Source of the DNA: Gilichinskyi gelida
GTDB lineage: Bacteria > Acidobacteriota > Thermoanaerobaculia > Gp7-AA8
Reading direction: 5' to 3'
Assembly (NCBI GenBank): GCA_038040385.1
Contig: JBBPII010000005.1
Location: 291,411 to 355,410 of the forward strand
DNA length: 64,000 bases
A program made the translations under genes and the position numbers. This document shows, piece by piece, positions 1 to 7,420 of this stretch (its first letter is position 1; every line of letters begins with the position of its first letter). The notes beneath the pieces were generated by a model. It saw only the letters and a list, made by a program, of their open reading frames with translations. It made no database searches and was not told the origin of the DNA.

Positions 1-370
1 CCTCGACACGCGCATCGGCGAAGGGGGGATGAAGCTCTCCGGCGGCGAGCGGCAGCGCATCGCCATCGCCCGCGCGCTGCTGCGCAAGCCGGAGCTGATC
101 GTCTTCGACGAGGCCACGAGCAATCTCGACTCGACCACCGAGCGCGCCATCACCTCGACCATGCGCGACGTCGGGAGGACTGCGCGGATGACCATCATCG
201 TCGCGCACCGGCTGTCGACGGTCGTGCACGCCGACCGCATCGTGGTCCTCGAGCGCGGCCGCATCATCGAGTCGGGCTCGCACGACTCTCTCATCGCTTC
301 GGGCGGCCTTTACGCGGCGATGTGGCGGGAGCAGAGCGAACGCCCAGCACACGCCATGCAGGGCGTTTGA
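1..370 (+). CDS. ABC exporter ATP-binding domain, C-terminal part (truncated by window edge)
   Basis: C-terminal part of an ABC transporter ATPase; the frame is open to the left edge, so Walker A and any membrane domain lie outside the window. Visible are the signature LSGGERQR, Walker B (LIVFDEATSNLD) and the H-loop VAHRLSTV, followed by the GRIIESGSHDSL segment common in exporters whose membrane and ATPase domains are fused (MsbA/HlyB type). The fused architecture is inferred from this tail. Substrate unknown. Neighbouring glycosyltransferase and PIG-L-like genes would fit export of a glycan or glycolipid, but the next gene is on the opposite strand, so a shared pathway is only a guess. Confidence 0.9.
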   Translation, partial: LDTRIGEGGMKLSGGERQRIAIARALLRKPELIVFDEATSNLDSTTERAITSTMRDVGRTARMTIIVAHRLSTVVHADRIVVLERGRIIESGSHDSLIASGGLYAAMWREQSERPAHAMQGV

Positions 371-377
371 GCGCGTC

Positions 378-910
378 TCAGCGGAATATCACCCATCCGT
401 CGGCAGTCACGCGCCAGCCGAGCCGCGCCTGATGCGGCTCCAGTCTCTGCATCACCCGGACTGTGAAGCCGTTCCGGCCGGTTCCCACTCGGGCCCTGTC
501 GATGCCTGGAAGGGCGGAAGCATAGGCGACGAAATCCATAATCATGATCGGTGAGTAGCCGTGACCACCGGCCCACTCGGCGACCGCCGTCGAGAAGGCG
601 TGCAACGCGGTTCCGCGACGCTGAAAAAAAGATGGCCCATCACCGTTCCTTCGGTGACGTAGAGAAGGCCGTCATATCCGAGCGTCAGCAGAAGATGAAA
701 GAGCAGCGGAGGAGGGAGTTTCCGTAGCCATCGCGTCTTCGCCGCAAAGGTGCCCGCGGGATCGGGGTTGCGGATCCACCACGTGACGTACTCTCGAACG
801 GCCGCCGGCCGATGCGCACGCAGAAGCACGGGCGCCGGCACGCTCGCCGTCAAAGCGCCTTCGGGCAGCACCTCGGTCGCGAGCCATCGCAGGCCGCTCA
901 GGTCGTTCAT
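378..910 (-). pseudogene. Acetyltransferase-like gene, broken by a +/-1 frameshift
   Basis: Starts at 910 in an ATGA overlap with the end of the PIG-L-like gene, so the two are translationally coupled. The first frame runs through TEGTVMGHLFF and then loses sense at a run of seven A (624-630, T on the coding strand). Adding one T gives a clean continuation, QRRGTALHAFSTAVAEW..., to a stop at 378, about 176 residues in all. The beta-strand followed by a glycine-containing loop (GGHGYSP) resembles a GNAT fold, but I do not recognise the exact family. The break could be a sequencing error in the homopolymer, true decay, or slippage. Confidence 0.5.
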
Positions 911-1683
911 TGCCCGGGACGCGCCACGGCCTCGAGCGCAGAGAGAACCGGCAGGACGTGCTGCCGGTAGCGAATGACCTCGCGATAACGCCCCTCGCCG
1001 ACACGCATCTCGCCGTACTCCTCGTACCGCGGCGGGGTGACGGCGAATTCGCTCATCTTCTTTTGCAGGGAACTAGGACGCAGATGCTCCGAGGCAAACG
1101 CGGCGGCGCCGGCGCGAGCCAGCGCCGCCTCGACCTCGTCGCGCATTTCCGGATACTCCCGTGCCGCGGCGATCTTCCGTTCGAGAGCCGGCGGGTCGAG
1201 ATCGACCACCAACGCGCCGTCTCCCGAATCCTCCCCGGTGACTCCGTCGTGAAGAGAGAACTCATAGTTGCGCAAGACTCGGCCCCGGCGCGTCGCGATC
1301 AGCCCGACCGCCGCGTCGATCAATGCACGGCAGACGTCGTGAACGGGATTGAAGCCTTCCATCGCGTCTCCTGCCACGCAGGTGACATCGGCGCCGGCCA
1401 GGTGTTCCGCCAGCTCGTGCAGCAGCGCGAGGAACACGTCCGCACGCCCGTCGAGGAGAAGCCGGTAGGCCTCCTTGTCGGAGAAGCGGCCATGAATCCG
1501 GCCGGGTGCCGCGCCGACCCGCTGAAGGAGGCGGTCGGTCGACTCGATGCGTGCGCTTCCCGCGCCGCCCGATCCCTCGGTCAGACAGAAATAAAGGGGG
1601 CGATGAAGCTCCATCCAACGGTGAACCACGAGCTCATGCCCGGGATGGGCAACGACCAACGCCATCTTTTCGCCATCGGCCAT
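907..1683 (-). CDS. PIG-L/LmbE-like deacetylase with altered metal motif
   Basis: 258 residues. The N-terminal VVAHPGHE aligns with the AHPDDE zinc motif of PIG-L/LmbE N-acetylglucosaminyl deacetylases, but the two Asp are Gly and His. A later GFNPVHDVCRALIDAA segment matches the position of the family's second His motif (HPDH-like). The catalytic Asp of characterised members such as MshB is therefore absent, so activity or metal use may differ. It overlaps the downstream acetyltransferase-like gene by ATGA and is divergent, 29 bases away, from a GT4 glycosyltransferase. A GT4/PIG-L/acetyltransferase trio recalls low-molecular-weight thiol or surface-glycan pathways, but nothing here decides between them. 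Confidence 0.65.
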   Translation of the reverse strand: MADGEKMALVVAHPGHELVVHRWMELHRPLYFCLTEGSGGAGSARIESTDRLLQRVGAAPGRIHGRFSDKEAYRLLLDGRADVFLALLHELAEHLAGADVTCVAGDAMEGFNPVHDVCRALIDAAVGLIATRRGRVLRNYEFSLHDGVTGEDSGDGALVVDLDPPALERKIAAAREYPEMRDEVEAALARAGAAAFASEHLRPSSLQKKMSEFAVTPPRYEEYGEMRVGEGRYREVIRYRQHVLPVLSALEAVARPGQ

Positions 1684-1712
1684 GTGCGGGAGCGGATGTT
1701 ACGCTACCGGCG

Positions 1713-2840
1713 ATGATCGCTCCTCCCGAAGCGCGGCGCGTGCTGATCGCCACCATCGGTCTGATGGGCCGCGGCGGCACCGACGTCTACACGCGCGACC
1801 TGGCGCTCGCGCTCCTGCGCCGCGGATGGCTTCCGATCATCTATACGACCATCGCCGGCCCGTTCGCGGAGGAGCTTCGCGCGGCGACTGTGCCGATCGT
1901 CAACAGTATCGACGCGGTCGGCGCGCCGCCGGATGTCATTCACGGCCACCACCACGTCGAGACGCTGGTGGCGATGGCACGTTTTCCCGGCGTGCCGGCG
2001 CTCTTCGTGAGCCACGACGCGATCACCTGGCACTCCGTTCCGCCCCGGTCGCCGCGGATCGGCGCGTACGTGGCGGTGGACCGCAACTGCCGCGATCGAA
2101 TGATCTTCGAGCATGGGATCGCCGAGCAGCGAATCCGAGTGATGGGCAACGCCGTTGACTTGCGGCGATTCACGCCGAGGCCGCCGCTGCCGACCCGGCC
2201 GGCGCGTGCCCTGGCGTTCAGCAACGCTGTCACTGCGAACAACTGGGGAGCGACCCTGCGCTCGGCGTGCCGGCAGCGCGGCATCACCCTCGATCTGGCC
2301 GGCTCCGCCGCGGATTCCTTCGTCGATCGCCCGGAGGAGCTCCTTCCGCGGTACGACCTCGTCTTCGGCAAGGCGCGCTGCGCGCTGGAAGCGATGGCCT
2401 CCGGCGCCGCGGTCATCGTCTGCGACGAGCGCGGCCTGTCGGGGATGGTGACCAGCGGCGACTTGCCGGCCGCACGGCAGCTCAATTTCGGCGCGCGCAC
2501 GCTGCAGCGGCCCATCACCGTTGAAAACATCCTGCGCGAAATCGATCGCTATGATCCCGCCGACGCCGCGCGCGTTTCCGCTCACATTCGGGCCTCCGCG
2601 GACGTCGATCTCCTCGCCGGCGAGTTCATCGAGTTGTACGAGGAGCTGATCGCCGCCAAGCTCTCCCTGCCGCCGGAGGACGAGTTGCGCGCCATGGCCG
2701 CCTCGCTCGAGCGTCTTCTACCGCTGCTTCATGGACGCCCCACTCCGCCCGGACGCCTACGGTGGCGTCTCGCCAATTCCAGGATGCTCGCCTACCCCGC
2801 GAGGCTTCTGCATCAACTGAAGCGCCGGCTCGGAGTCTGA
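1713..2840 (+). CDS. GT4-type glycosyltransferase
   Basis: 375 residues from the ATG at 1713, chosen because the protein then opens with a beta-strand (RRVLIATIGLMGRGGTDVYTR) typical of the GT-B N-terminal domain; longer upstream starts would overlap the divergent gene. The GGTDVY loop and the C-terminal ALEAMASGAAVIVCDERGLSG segment (Glu-containing acceptor/donor loop of family 4) support retaining GT4 activity. It probably transfers a sugar from a nucleotide-sugar donor at the cytoplasmic face of the membrane. Its stop overlaps the start of the HIT gene (TGATG), indicating coupled translation. Donor and acceptor unknown. Confidence 0.75.
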   Translation: MIAPPEARRVLIATIGLMGRGGTDVYTRDLALALLRRGWLPIIYTTIAGPFAEELRAATVPIVNSIDAVGAPPDVIHGHHHVETLVAMARFPGVPALFVSHDAITWHSVPPRSPRIGAYVAVDRNCRDRMIFEHGIAEQRIRVMGNAVDLRRFTPRPPLPTRPARALAFSNAVTANNWGATLRSACRQRGITLDLAGSAADSFVDRPEELLPRYDLVFGKARCALEAMASGAAVIVCDERGLSGMVTSGDLPAARQLNFGARTLQRPITVENILREIDRYDPADAARVSAHIRASADVDLLAGEFIELYEELIAAKLSLPPEDELRAMAASLERLLPLLHGRPTPPGRLRWRLANSRMLAYPARLLHQLKRRLGV

Positions 2841-3238
2841 TGACCTGCGTCTTCTGCACCGACGTCCGCAACGCCGGCGAGGTCGTCGCCGAAGACGACA
2901 AGCTGTGGATCGTGCTGCACCATGACTGGGCCGTGCGCGGGCACGCCATGGTGGTGTGGAAGAAGCACGTGGAGAACGTTGCCGACCTGACCCTCGACGA
3001 ATACGTGCACTTCGCCGCCGCCCATCACCGCGCCGAGCGCGCGCTGCTGGCGGCGACCGGCGCGGAGCGGGCAATCATCATCAAGCTGGGCATCGCCACG
3101 CCGCACCTGCACATCCACATCTATCCCGTTGCGGCGGCGCTCGACCGCGCGGCGGTGATGGAGATCATCGAGGCGCGTGTGCGCCAGCCGGTCGACGAGA
3201 CCTTCATCGCGGAGCTGCGGGAGCGGCTCGCCCCTTGA
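2840..3238 (+). CDS. HIT family nucleotide-binding hydrolase
   Basis: 132 residues from the ATG at 2840, overlapping the previous stop. It carries the histidine triad as TPHLHIHIYP near residue 95, the catalytic signature of Fhit/Hint-type hydrolases that cleave nucleoside phosphoramidates or dinucleoside polyphosphates, and an N-terminal CVFC pair as in zinc-stabilised members. Length is normal for the family. Cytoplasmic. The coupling to the upstream glycosyltransferase may be positional only. Confidence 0.85.
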   Translation: MTCVFCTDVRNAGEVVAEDDKLWIVLHHDWAVRGHAMVVWKKHVENVADLTLDEYVHFAAAHHRAERALLAATGAERAIIIKLGIATPHLHIHIYPVAAALDRAAVMEIIEARVRQPVDETFIAELRERLAP

Positions 3239-3252
3239 CATCGCGGCTAGAC

Positions 3253-3270
3253 TGAATGAGCATTCATTCA
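3253..3270. promoter_or_regulatory. FadR/TetR-type operator, inverted repeat TGAATGA-N4-TCATTCA
   Basis: Perfect 7-base arms around a 4-base spacer (GCAT), 3 bases before the preferred tetR start at 3274. The arms and spacing equal the operator described for Bacillus FadR (YsiA), a TetR-family repressor of fatty-acid degradation released by long-chain acyl-CoA. A TTGACA hexamer lies at 3235-3240, so the operator covers the expected -10 region and should give autorepression. Confidence 0.75.
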
Positions 3271-3273
3271 CCC

Positions 3274-3882
3274 ATGGCCAAGCAGTCCGTCGCTCCTCCC
3301 GAAATCGCCCGTGGCACCACGAAACGCGAGCGCATCCTCCGCGCCGCGATCGACGTCTTCGCCCAGAACGGCTACTTCAACGCCAAGGTCTCCGATGTCG
3401 CCAAGGCCGCCGGCGTCGCCGACGGCACGATCTACCTGTACTTCGACGGCAAGGAAGACCTGCTCGTCAACATCTTCCGCGACCACGCGCGCAACTATCT
3501 GCAGTCGCTGGAGCGCGAGCTGGCGCACGTCCGCCACGCCGAGGACCGCATCCGCATCGCCATCCGGCACCATCTGGAGACCCTGGGCCGCGACCGCGCG
3601 CTGGCCATCGTCGCCCAGGTGGAGCTGCGGCACAGCCTGAAGTTCATGAGCCTCCTCTCGCAGCAGGAAGTGGCCGACTACCTGAACATGCTGCGCAAGA
3701 TCGTCGAGCATGGGCAGTCCGATGGGAGCTTCCGCCGCAACCTCCACCCCCAGCTCGTGGCCAAGGCCATCTTCGGCGTGCTCGATGAGATGGTGACGTC
3801 GTGGATGCTCTCGGAGAAGGACTACAACCTCGGCGACAGCTCGGAGCAGGTGTCGGAGCTGCTGTTGACAGGGCTGCTGTAG
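3274..3882 (+). CDS. TetR/AcrR family regulator, FadR-like
   Basis: 202 residues from the ATG at 3274; the upstream in-frame ATG at 3256 lies inside the operator and is less likely. The N-terminal helix-turn-helix reads RERILRAAIDVFAQNGY followed by VSDVAKAAGVADGTIYLYF, classic TetR. The C-terminal half (NIFRDHARNYL onward) resembles the ligand domain of FadR/YsiA regulators that sense acyl-CoA. With the adjacent TGAATGA operator, a role in fatty-acid metabolism and autoregulation is likely. Targets elsewhere are not visible; the fatty acid desaturase lies 2 kb away, but I saw no second copy of the operator there. Confidence 0.85.
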   Translation: MAKQSVAPPEIARGTTKRERILRAAIDVFAQNGYFNAKVSDVAKAAGVADGTIYLYFDGKEDLLVNIFRDHARNYLQSLERELAHVRHAEDRIRIAIRHHLETLGRDRALAIVAQVELRHSLKFMSLLSQQEVADYLNMLRKIVEHGQSDGSFRRNLHPQLVAKAIFGVLDEMVTSWMLSEKDYNLGDSSEQVSELLLTGLL

Positions 3883-3954
3883 CTAGCCACGAGGGCGATT
3901 CGACAATAGATTGTTCACGTGCACAGCCAGTTGAATCCAAACGGCGGAGGGATG

Positions 3955-4362
3955 ATGCGACAAAAACGAGCCATCGTGCTGTTGGCGCTAGCGTTAGCTT
4001 CCTGCACGTCCGCGCAGGACATGATGGACGCAGCGCGAGCGGCTAACCGATCAAAGCTCATTCAACTTCAGCCAGGAATGGACCGCGAAACCGTCCTGCG
4101 AACGATGGGAACCACTCCGATGAAGATACGTGACCTCGGCTCTGTCGTGGCCACGATCAACAATCCGTTCCGGACGGAAATGTATCAGGCAAACGGGCAC
4201 CGGTTCGAAATCCTGTACTACTACACGGACCTGAAAAGCGGCGATGGCGGAATCACAGATGACGAACTCACCCCGCTCCTCATCAAAGACGGCGTTCTCG
4301 ATGGATGGGGATGGTCATACCTCAAAGACGTCAGCGCGAAGTATGAGATTCGGATTCGATGA
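3955..4362 (+). CDS. Small lipoprotein, SmpA/OmlA (DUF3192)-like
   Basis: 135 residues from the second of two adjacent ATGs, preceded by GGAGGG. A short signal peptide ends in a lipobox LASC, so the mature protein should be lipidated. The segment LQPGMDRETVLRTMG matches the G-M-x-x-x-x-V-x-x-x-M/L-G motif of SmpA/OmlA and DUF3192 small envelope proteins. Base composition is lower in GC than the neighbours, and it stands alone between tetR and a DUF3800 gene, so it may be part of an acquired patch. Function unknown. Confidence 0.65.
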   Translation: MRQKRAIVLLALALASCTSAQDMMDAARAANRSKLIQLQPGMDRETVLRTMGTTPMKIRDLGSVVATINNPFRTEMYQANGHRFEILYYYTDLKSGDGGITDDELTPLLIKDGVLDGWGWSYLKDVSAKYEIRIR

Positions 4363-4426
4363 CCGATGAGTCGATGACAACCGCCTCCCACCTGTTACAG
4401 CTTCACAATCCGAACTAGGGGAGACA

Positions 4427-4442
4427 TATACTTGACTCATCG
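4427..4442 (+). promoter_or_regulatory. Possible -10 element (TATACT) for a leaderless DUF3800 transcript
   Basis: TATACT at 4427-4432 lies 9 bases before the GTG start at 4442, so transcription could begin almost at the start codon. No convincing -35 hexamer or Shine-Dalgarno sequence is seen. Confidence 0.3.
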
Positions 4443-5386
4443 TGCGGGAGGCGCTCAGCACGAGCGGGGATTTCTACCACAACTTCTTGCGGATTCTTCA
4501 TCCGAATACCGACGTGCCGGGGGTAAAGCCTGTGGCTTTTTTGGAGCTGTACTTCGATGAAAGCGGCCATTCCGCCGATAAGGCATACATTGTCATGGCC
4601 GGATACATTGCACCGGCAGAGCGATGGTTGGGTTTCGCGGATGAATGGAATGCTGCCCTTGTGGTGGCTGGCGTTTGCCGCACGGATGGAACCGCTGGCG
4701 AATTTCACATGACCGACTTCGAGGCCAAACGCGGGGCGTTTAGCGGATGGACGGAAGAGCCGCGTAGGTCTCTTTTGGGCAACCTTATGGGCATTATTGA
4801 TAACCATCAGCTGCACGCAACTGGATTCGTCGTTTCAACCGCATGGTGGAAAACGATTAGCTGGAAGGACGAGCATCCCAATCACAAACCCCTAGAAGAT
4901 CCCTATCACCACGTGATGCAAAACGCCATTGCTACCGCCTTGACTATGACGAATCATCAGGACGTGGCGCCTGACTTGTTTTCACCGGATGGTGTGGCGT
5001 GCGTGTTCGCACCGCAAGAAGAATTCGAGCCTAAGGCTGCTCAATATATGGCGGCCATGGCCCACTTCCTCACCGTGTTAGCCGCGCCCACCGTCACGAG
5101 TATTACATTTGCCTTGACGAACATGCCGCAACTGCAAGCTGCCGATATCGTGGCATTCGAGCTACGCTGGCGACTTACCTGCCCGAATATTGACAGGTGG
5201 CCAATGCGTCAGATTCTCAAAAGTGGGCGTGGCAAGTTTGCTGGACTGCCGACCGGCATTCTTGCGAATGCGAACCTCGGGAGGGTAGAGCCAATCGAAT
5301 TCCCAACTCAGGTGCTACAGGCTAGCGATTCGTTGGCGAAGAAATTGATTCCGAAGCGCCAACGGAAGCGAAAGCAAGGAATCTAA
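4442..5386 (+). CDS. DUF3800 domain protein
   Basis: 314 residues from GTG 4442; a TGA just upstream makes this the longest possible start, and a later start before VAFLELYFDESG is possible. It has the DUF3800 hallmarks: an N-terminal LYFDESG strand and a C-terminal LQAADIVAFELRW helix, which frame an RNase H-like fold with acidic residues. Members are common in mobile and defence-linked regions, but their activity is mostly uncharacterised. Lysine/arginine-rich tail. Composition is less GC-rich than the flanks. Its stop overlaps the stop of the convergent truncated ParE gene by three bases, suggesting this gene arrived there by recombination. Confidence 0.8.
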   Translation: MREALSTSGDFYHNFLRILHPNTDVPGVKPVAFLELYFDESGHSADKAYIVMAGYIAPAERWLGFADEWNAALVVAGVCRTDGTAGEFHMTDFEAKRGAFSGWTEEPRRSLLGNLMGIIDNHQLHATGFVVSTAWWKTISWKDEHPNHKPLEDPYHHVMQNAIATALTMTNHQDVAPDLFSPDGVACVFAPQEEFEPKAAQYMAAMAHFLTVLAAPTVTSITFALTNMPQLQAADIVAFELRWRLTCPNIDRWPMRQILKSGRGKFAGLPTGILANANLGRVEPIEFPTQVLQASDSLAKKLIPKRQRKRKQGI

Positions 5387-5532
5387 GCAGTTCGTCCCAT
5401 CAACCGGGCCCGTTGGAGTTCTTGACGTGCGGCGTTCCGAGCCTTCGTGCGATTGATTCGCCACCAGGTTTCCCCCCGTCGAATGTGCTGCGCCGCGAGA
5501 TCGCTGATTTCGATCGGAAGCCCATCGGTCAT
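5383..5532 (-). pseudogene. ParE/RelE toxin, truncated after about 49 residues
   Basis: Reads IEISDLAAQHIRRGETWWR, the N-terminal helices of a ParE/RelE-type plasmid stabilisation toxin, then stops at 5383 after RARLMGRTA. Full toxins are about 90-110 residues, so the beta-sheet with the active residues is missing. The start overlaps the antitoxin stop (ATGA), the usual coupling in these pairs. The truncation point coincides with the end of the convergent DUF3800 gene, so the lost half was probably replaced by incoming DNA. Confidence 0.6.
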
Positions 5533-5747
5533 TCGCGGCTTTGCATCTCTCGGATGAGGTCCTCGGCAGAAATGGTCTCGCCGCGCTCGCACTGAGCGAT
5601 CGACTGAAGGAGAACTCTCTTCAGCTCATCGGTGACCTCGAACGTCTCCTCGTGATCCTCCGCGAGCAGCGTAACCTCAGCGCCCTCAGGAAGTTCGCCT
5701 TCGTAGACAATCTGGCCGTGAACGACTTTCCCCGACGCGATTCGCAT
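5529..5747 (-). CDS. Antitoxin of a ParE/RelE-type pair
   Basis: 72 residues from the ATG at 5747 (MRIASGKVVHGQIVYEGE). The beta-rich start followed by an acidic stretch (AEDHEETFEVTDEL) and a helix with GETISAEDL is typical of the small antitoxins that precede ParE toxins. It would bind and neutralise the toxin and may repress its own promoter. The partner toxin is truncated, so this antitoxin is probably an orphan. Confidence 0.6.
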   Translation of the reverse strand: MRIASGKVVHGQIVYEGELPEGAEVTLLAEDHEETFEVTDELKRVLLQSIAQCERGETISAEDLIREMQSRE

Positions 5748-5805
5748 TTCCGTTGATTCTAGCCTGAATCGGCCACATCGCTGTCCAGGACCGCCGCCCC
5801 TCAAC

Positions 5806-5851
5806 GCAGGCGGGACGCCTGCGGGCCAGCCGGCGAGGACGCCGGCGTTCC
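5806..5851. repeat. Family A GC-rich palindromic repeat, copy A1 (partial)
   Basis: Contains GGCGGGACGCCTGCGGGCC then a second hairpin ending GACGCCGGCGTTCC; shares these blocks with copies near 15.0, 21.4, 33.1, 47.2 and 58.4 kb. Lies just beyond the desaturase stop. Confidence 0.75.
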
Positions 5852-5852
5852 C

Positions 5853-6836
5853 CTACTCCGCTGCGAGCTGCGAGCCGCGCGCGGCGAGCTCCTCCCACTT
5901 CGTGTGCGGCTTGCGGTTCAGCACGACGTACTGCCAGACCAGTTCGCCGTAGCCGTGCGCGGCGATGCCGCGCTTTTCGTAGAAGGGCATCAGCAGCTTC
6001 TGCAGGCGCGGGAGGTTGTAGAACGGCACGCCGGGGAAGTAGTGGTGCTCGAGGTGGTAATTCGAGAAGAGGTAGGCGGCGTCCCAGAACCAGGAGCCCT
6101 TCATCAGCGTCGACCAGTTCGCGGGATCGGCGGGGTCGATGTCGTAGTGCTGCCCGATACGGTTGACGGCGAAGGCGACCGGGAAGATGAAGAAGACCGG
6201 GACGATGTAGAGCTTCCAGGCCAGGAACCAGCCGCCGGCGTACGCGATGGCGGCCAGGATGACGAGCTGGATGACGATGGTCGCCCAGCGCTCGAACGCG
6301 ATGCGGCGCTGCAGCTCCGGCTCGTACGTCGACGTCTCCCGTTTCGCCGCGCGGAAGTAGATGGGGAACAGCGCGGGCGTGAAATAGAGCGCCTTGAACC
6401 AGCGTGCGTTGCGCTTGGGGGAGAGGTGGTGGCGCTTCGGATCGTCTTCGTACGATCCGAGATTGGCGTGATGGTCGAGGTGCCAGCGGGTGAACTGCGA
6501 CGCCGCCATCCCGCTCGGCGTGGCGTAGAGCAGTCCGAGGATGCGGTAGGCGCGCTCGCTGGACTGCGTCAGCACCGCGCGGTGCACGACTTCGTGCAGC
6601 AGCACGCTGAAGTTGAATACCGCAAACCCCGCGACGACCGCGAACGGCAGCCAGAGGTACCAGTGGTCGAAGTGCGCGATGGCGACGCCCGACAGCACCA
6701 ACGCCGCGACGTTCGCAAACGCCACCAGCGCATGCAGCAGCGGCCGCTTCTCGTGCAGACGGCGCAGCTCATCTGTTGGGATCTCGGCGGCAAGATCCCG
6801 CTTGAGCTGGCGTGCGTGGTCGTCGTAAAAAGCCAT
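5853..6836 (-). CDS. Membrane fatty acid desaturase
   Basis: 327 residues. Three histidine boxes of a di-iron membrane desaturase are present in order: HEVVH, HLDHH and HLEHH, with hydrophobic segments between (VAALVLSGVAIAHF, WLPFAVVAGFAVF, VIQLVILAAIAYA). The enzyme should insert a double bond into acyl chains or hydroxylate a lipid, using oxygen and an electron donor, in the inner membrane. The substrate is not decidable from the sequence. Lies on the strand opposite the DUF488 gene, whose start is 38 bases away, so the two share a short divergent promoter region. Confidence 0.85.
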   Translation of the reverse strand: MAFYDDHARQLKRDLAAEIPTDELRRLHEKRPLLHALVAFANVAALVLSGVAIAHFDHWYLWLPFAVVAGFAVFNFSVLLHEVVHRAVLTQSSERAYRILGLLYATPSGMAASQFTRWHLDHHANLGSYEDDPKRHHLSPKRNARWFKALYFTPALFPIYFRAAKRETSTYEPELQRRIAFERWATIVIQLVILAAIAYAGGWFLAWKLYIVPVFFIFPVAFAVNRIGQHYDIDPADPANWSTLMKGSWFWDAAYLFSNYHLEHHYFPGVPFYNLPRLQKLLMPFYEKRGIAAHGYGELVWQYVVLNRKPHTKWEELAARGSQLAAE

Positions 6837-6873
6837 CGGTCAACTTTCAACGGCCAACGGCGAACGATTATTC

Positions 6874-7401
6874 ATGCGCATCTACACTATCGGCCACTCC
6901 ACCCGCCCTCTCGAAGAACTGATCGCCCTCCTCCGCGAGCACGGCATCGCGCGGCTCGCGGACATCCGCCGCTATCCCGGCTCGCGCCGCTATCCGCACT
7001 TCTCGCGCGACGCGCTGGTGGTCTCGCTGCCAGAGCACAGCATCGAATACGTCCATGTGCCTGAGCTCGGCGGGCGCCGCAAGCCGGCGGACCACTCGCC
7101 GAACACCGCCTTGCGCAACGAGCAGTTCCGCGCGTACGCCGACCACATGGCCACCGATGAGTTCCGCGCCGCCGTCGACGCCCTGCTGGCCTTCGACGGT
7201 CGCGCCGCCGTCATGTGCGCCGAGGCCGTACCGTGGCGCTGTCACCGCAACCTCTTGTCGGATGAGCTCTTGCGACGCGGCGTGGACGTTCTGCACATCA
7301 TCGGACGCGGCGAGGCAAAGCATCACGAGATGAGCCCGCTGGCGCGCGTCGAGGGCGATCACCTCGTCTACCCGGCCGGGCAGTCGGCGCTGCCGCTATA
7401 A
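6874..7401 (+). CDS. DUF488 family protein
   Basis: 175 residues. Opens with IYTIGHSTRPLEELIALL and carries a central CAEAVPWRCHR, the conserved cysteine motif of DUF488. Proteins of this family are cytoplasmic and lack a settled biochemical role. Length is usual. It is followed after 19 bases by the double HD-GYP response regulator on the same strand, possibly co-transcribed. Confidence 0.85.
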   Translation: MRIYTIGHSTRPLEELIALLREHGIARLADIRRYPGSRRYPHFSRDALVVSLPEHSIEYVHVPELGGRRKPADHSPNTALRNEQFRAYADHMATDEFRAAVDALLAFDGRAAVMCAEAVPWRCHRNLLSDELLRRGVDVLHIIGRGEAKHHEMSPLARVEGDHLVYPAGQSALPL

Positions 7402-7420
7402 TTATTTCTTCAGCCATCAA

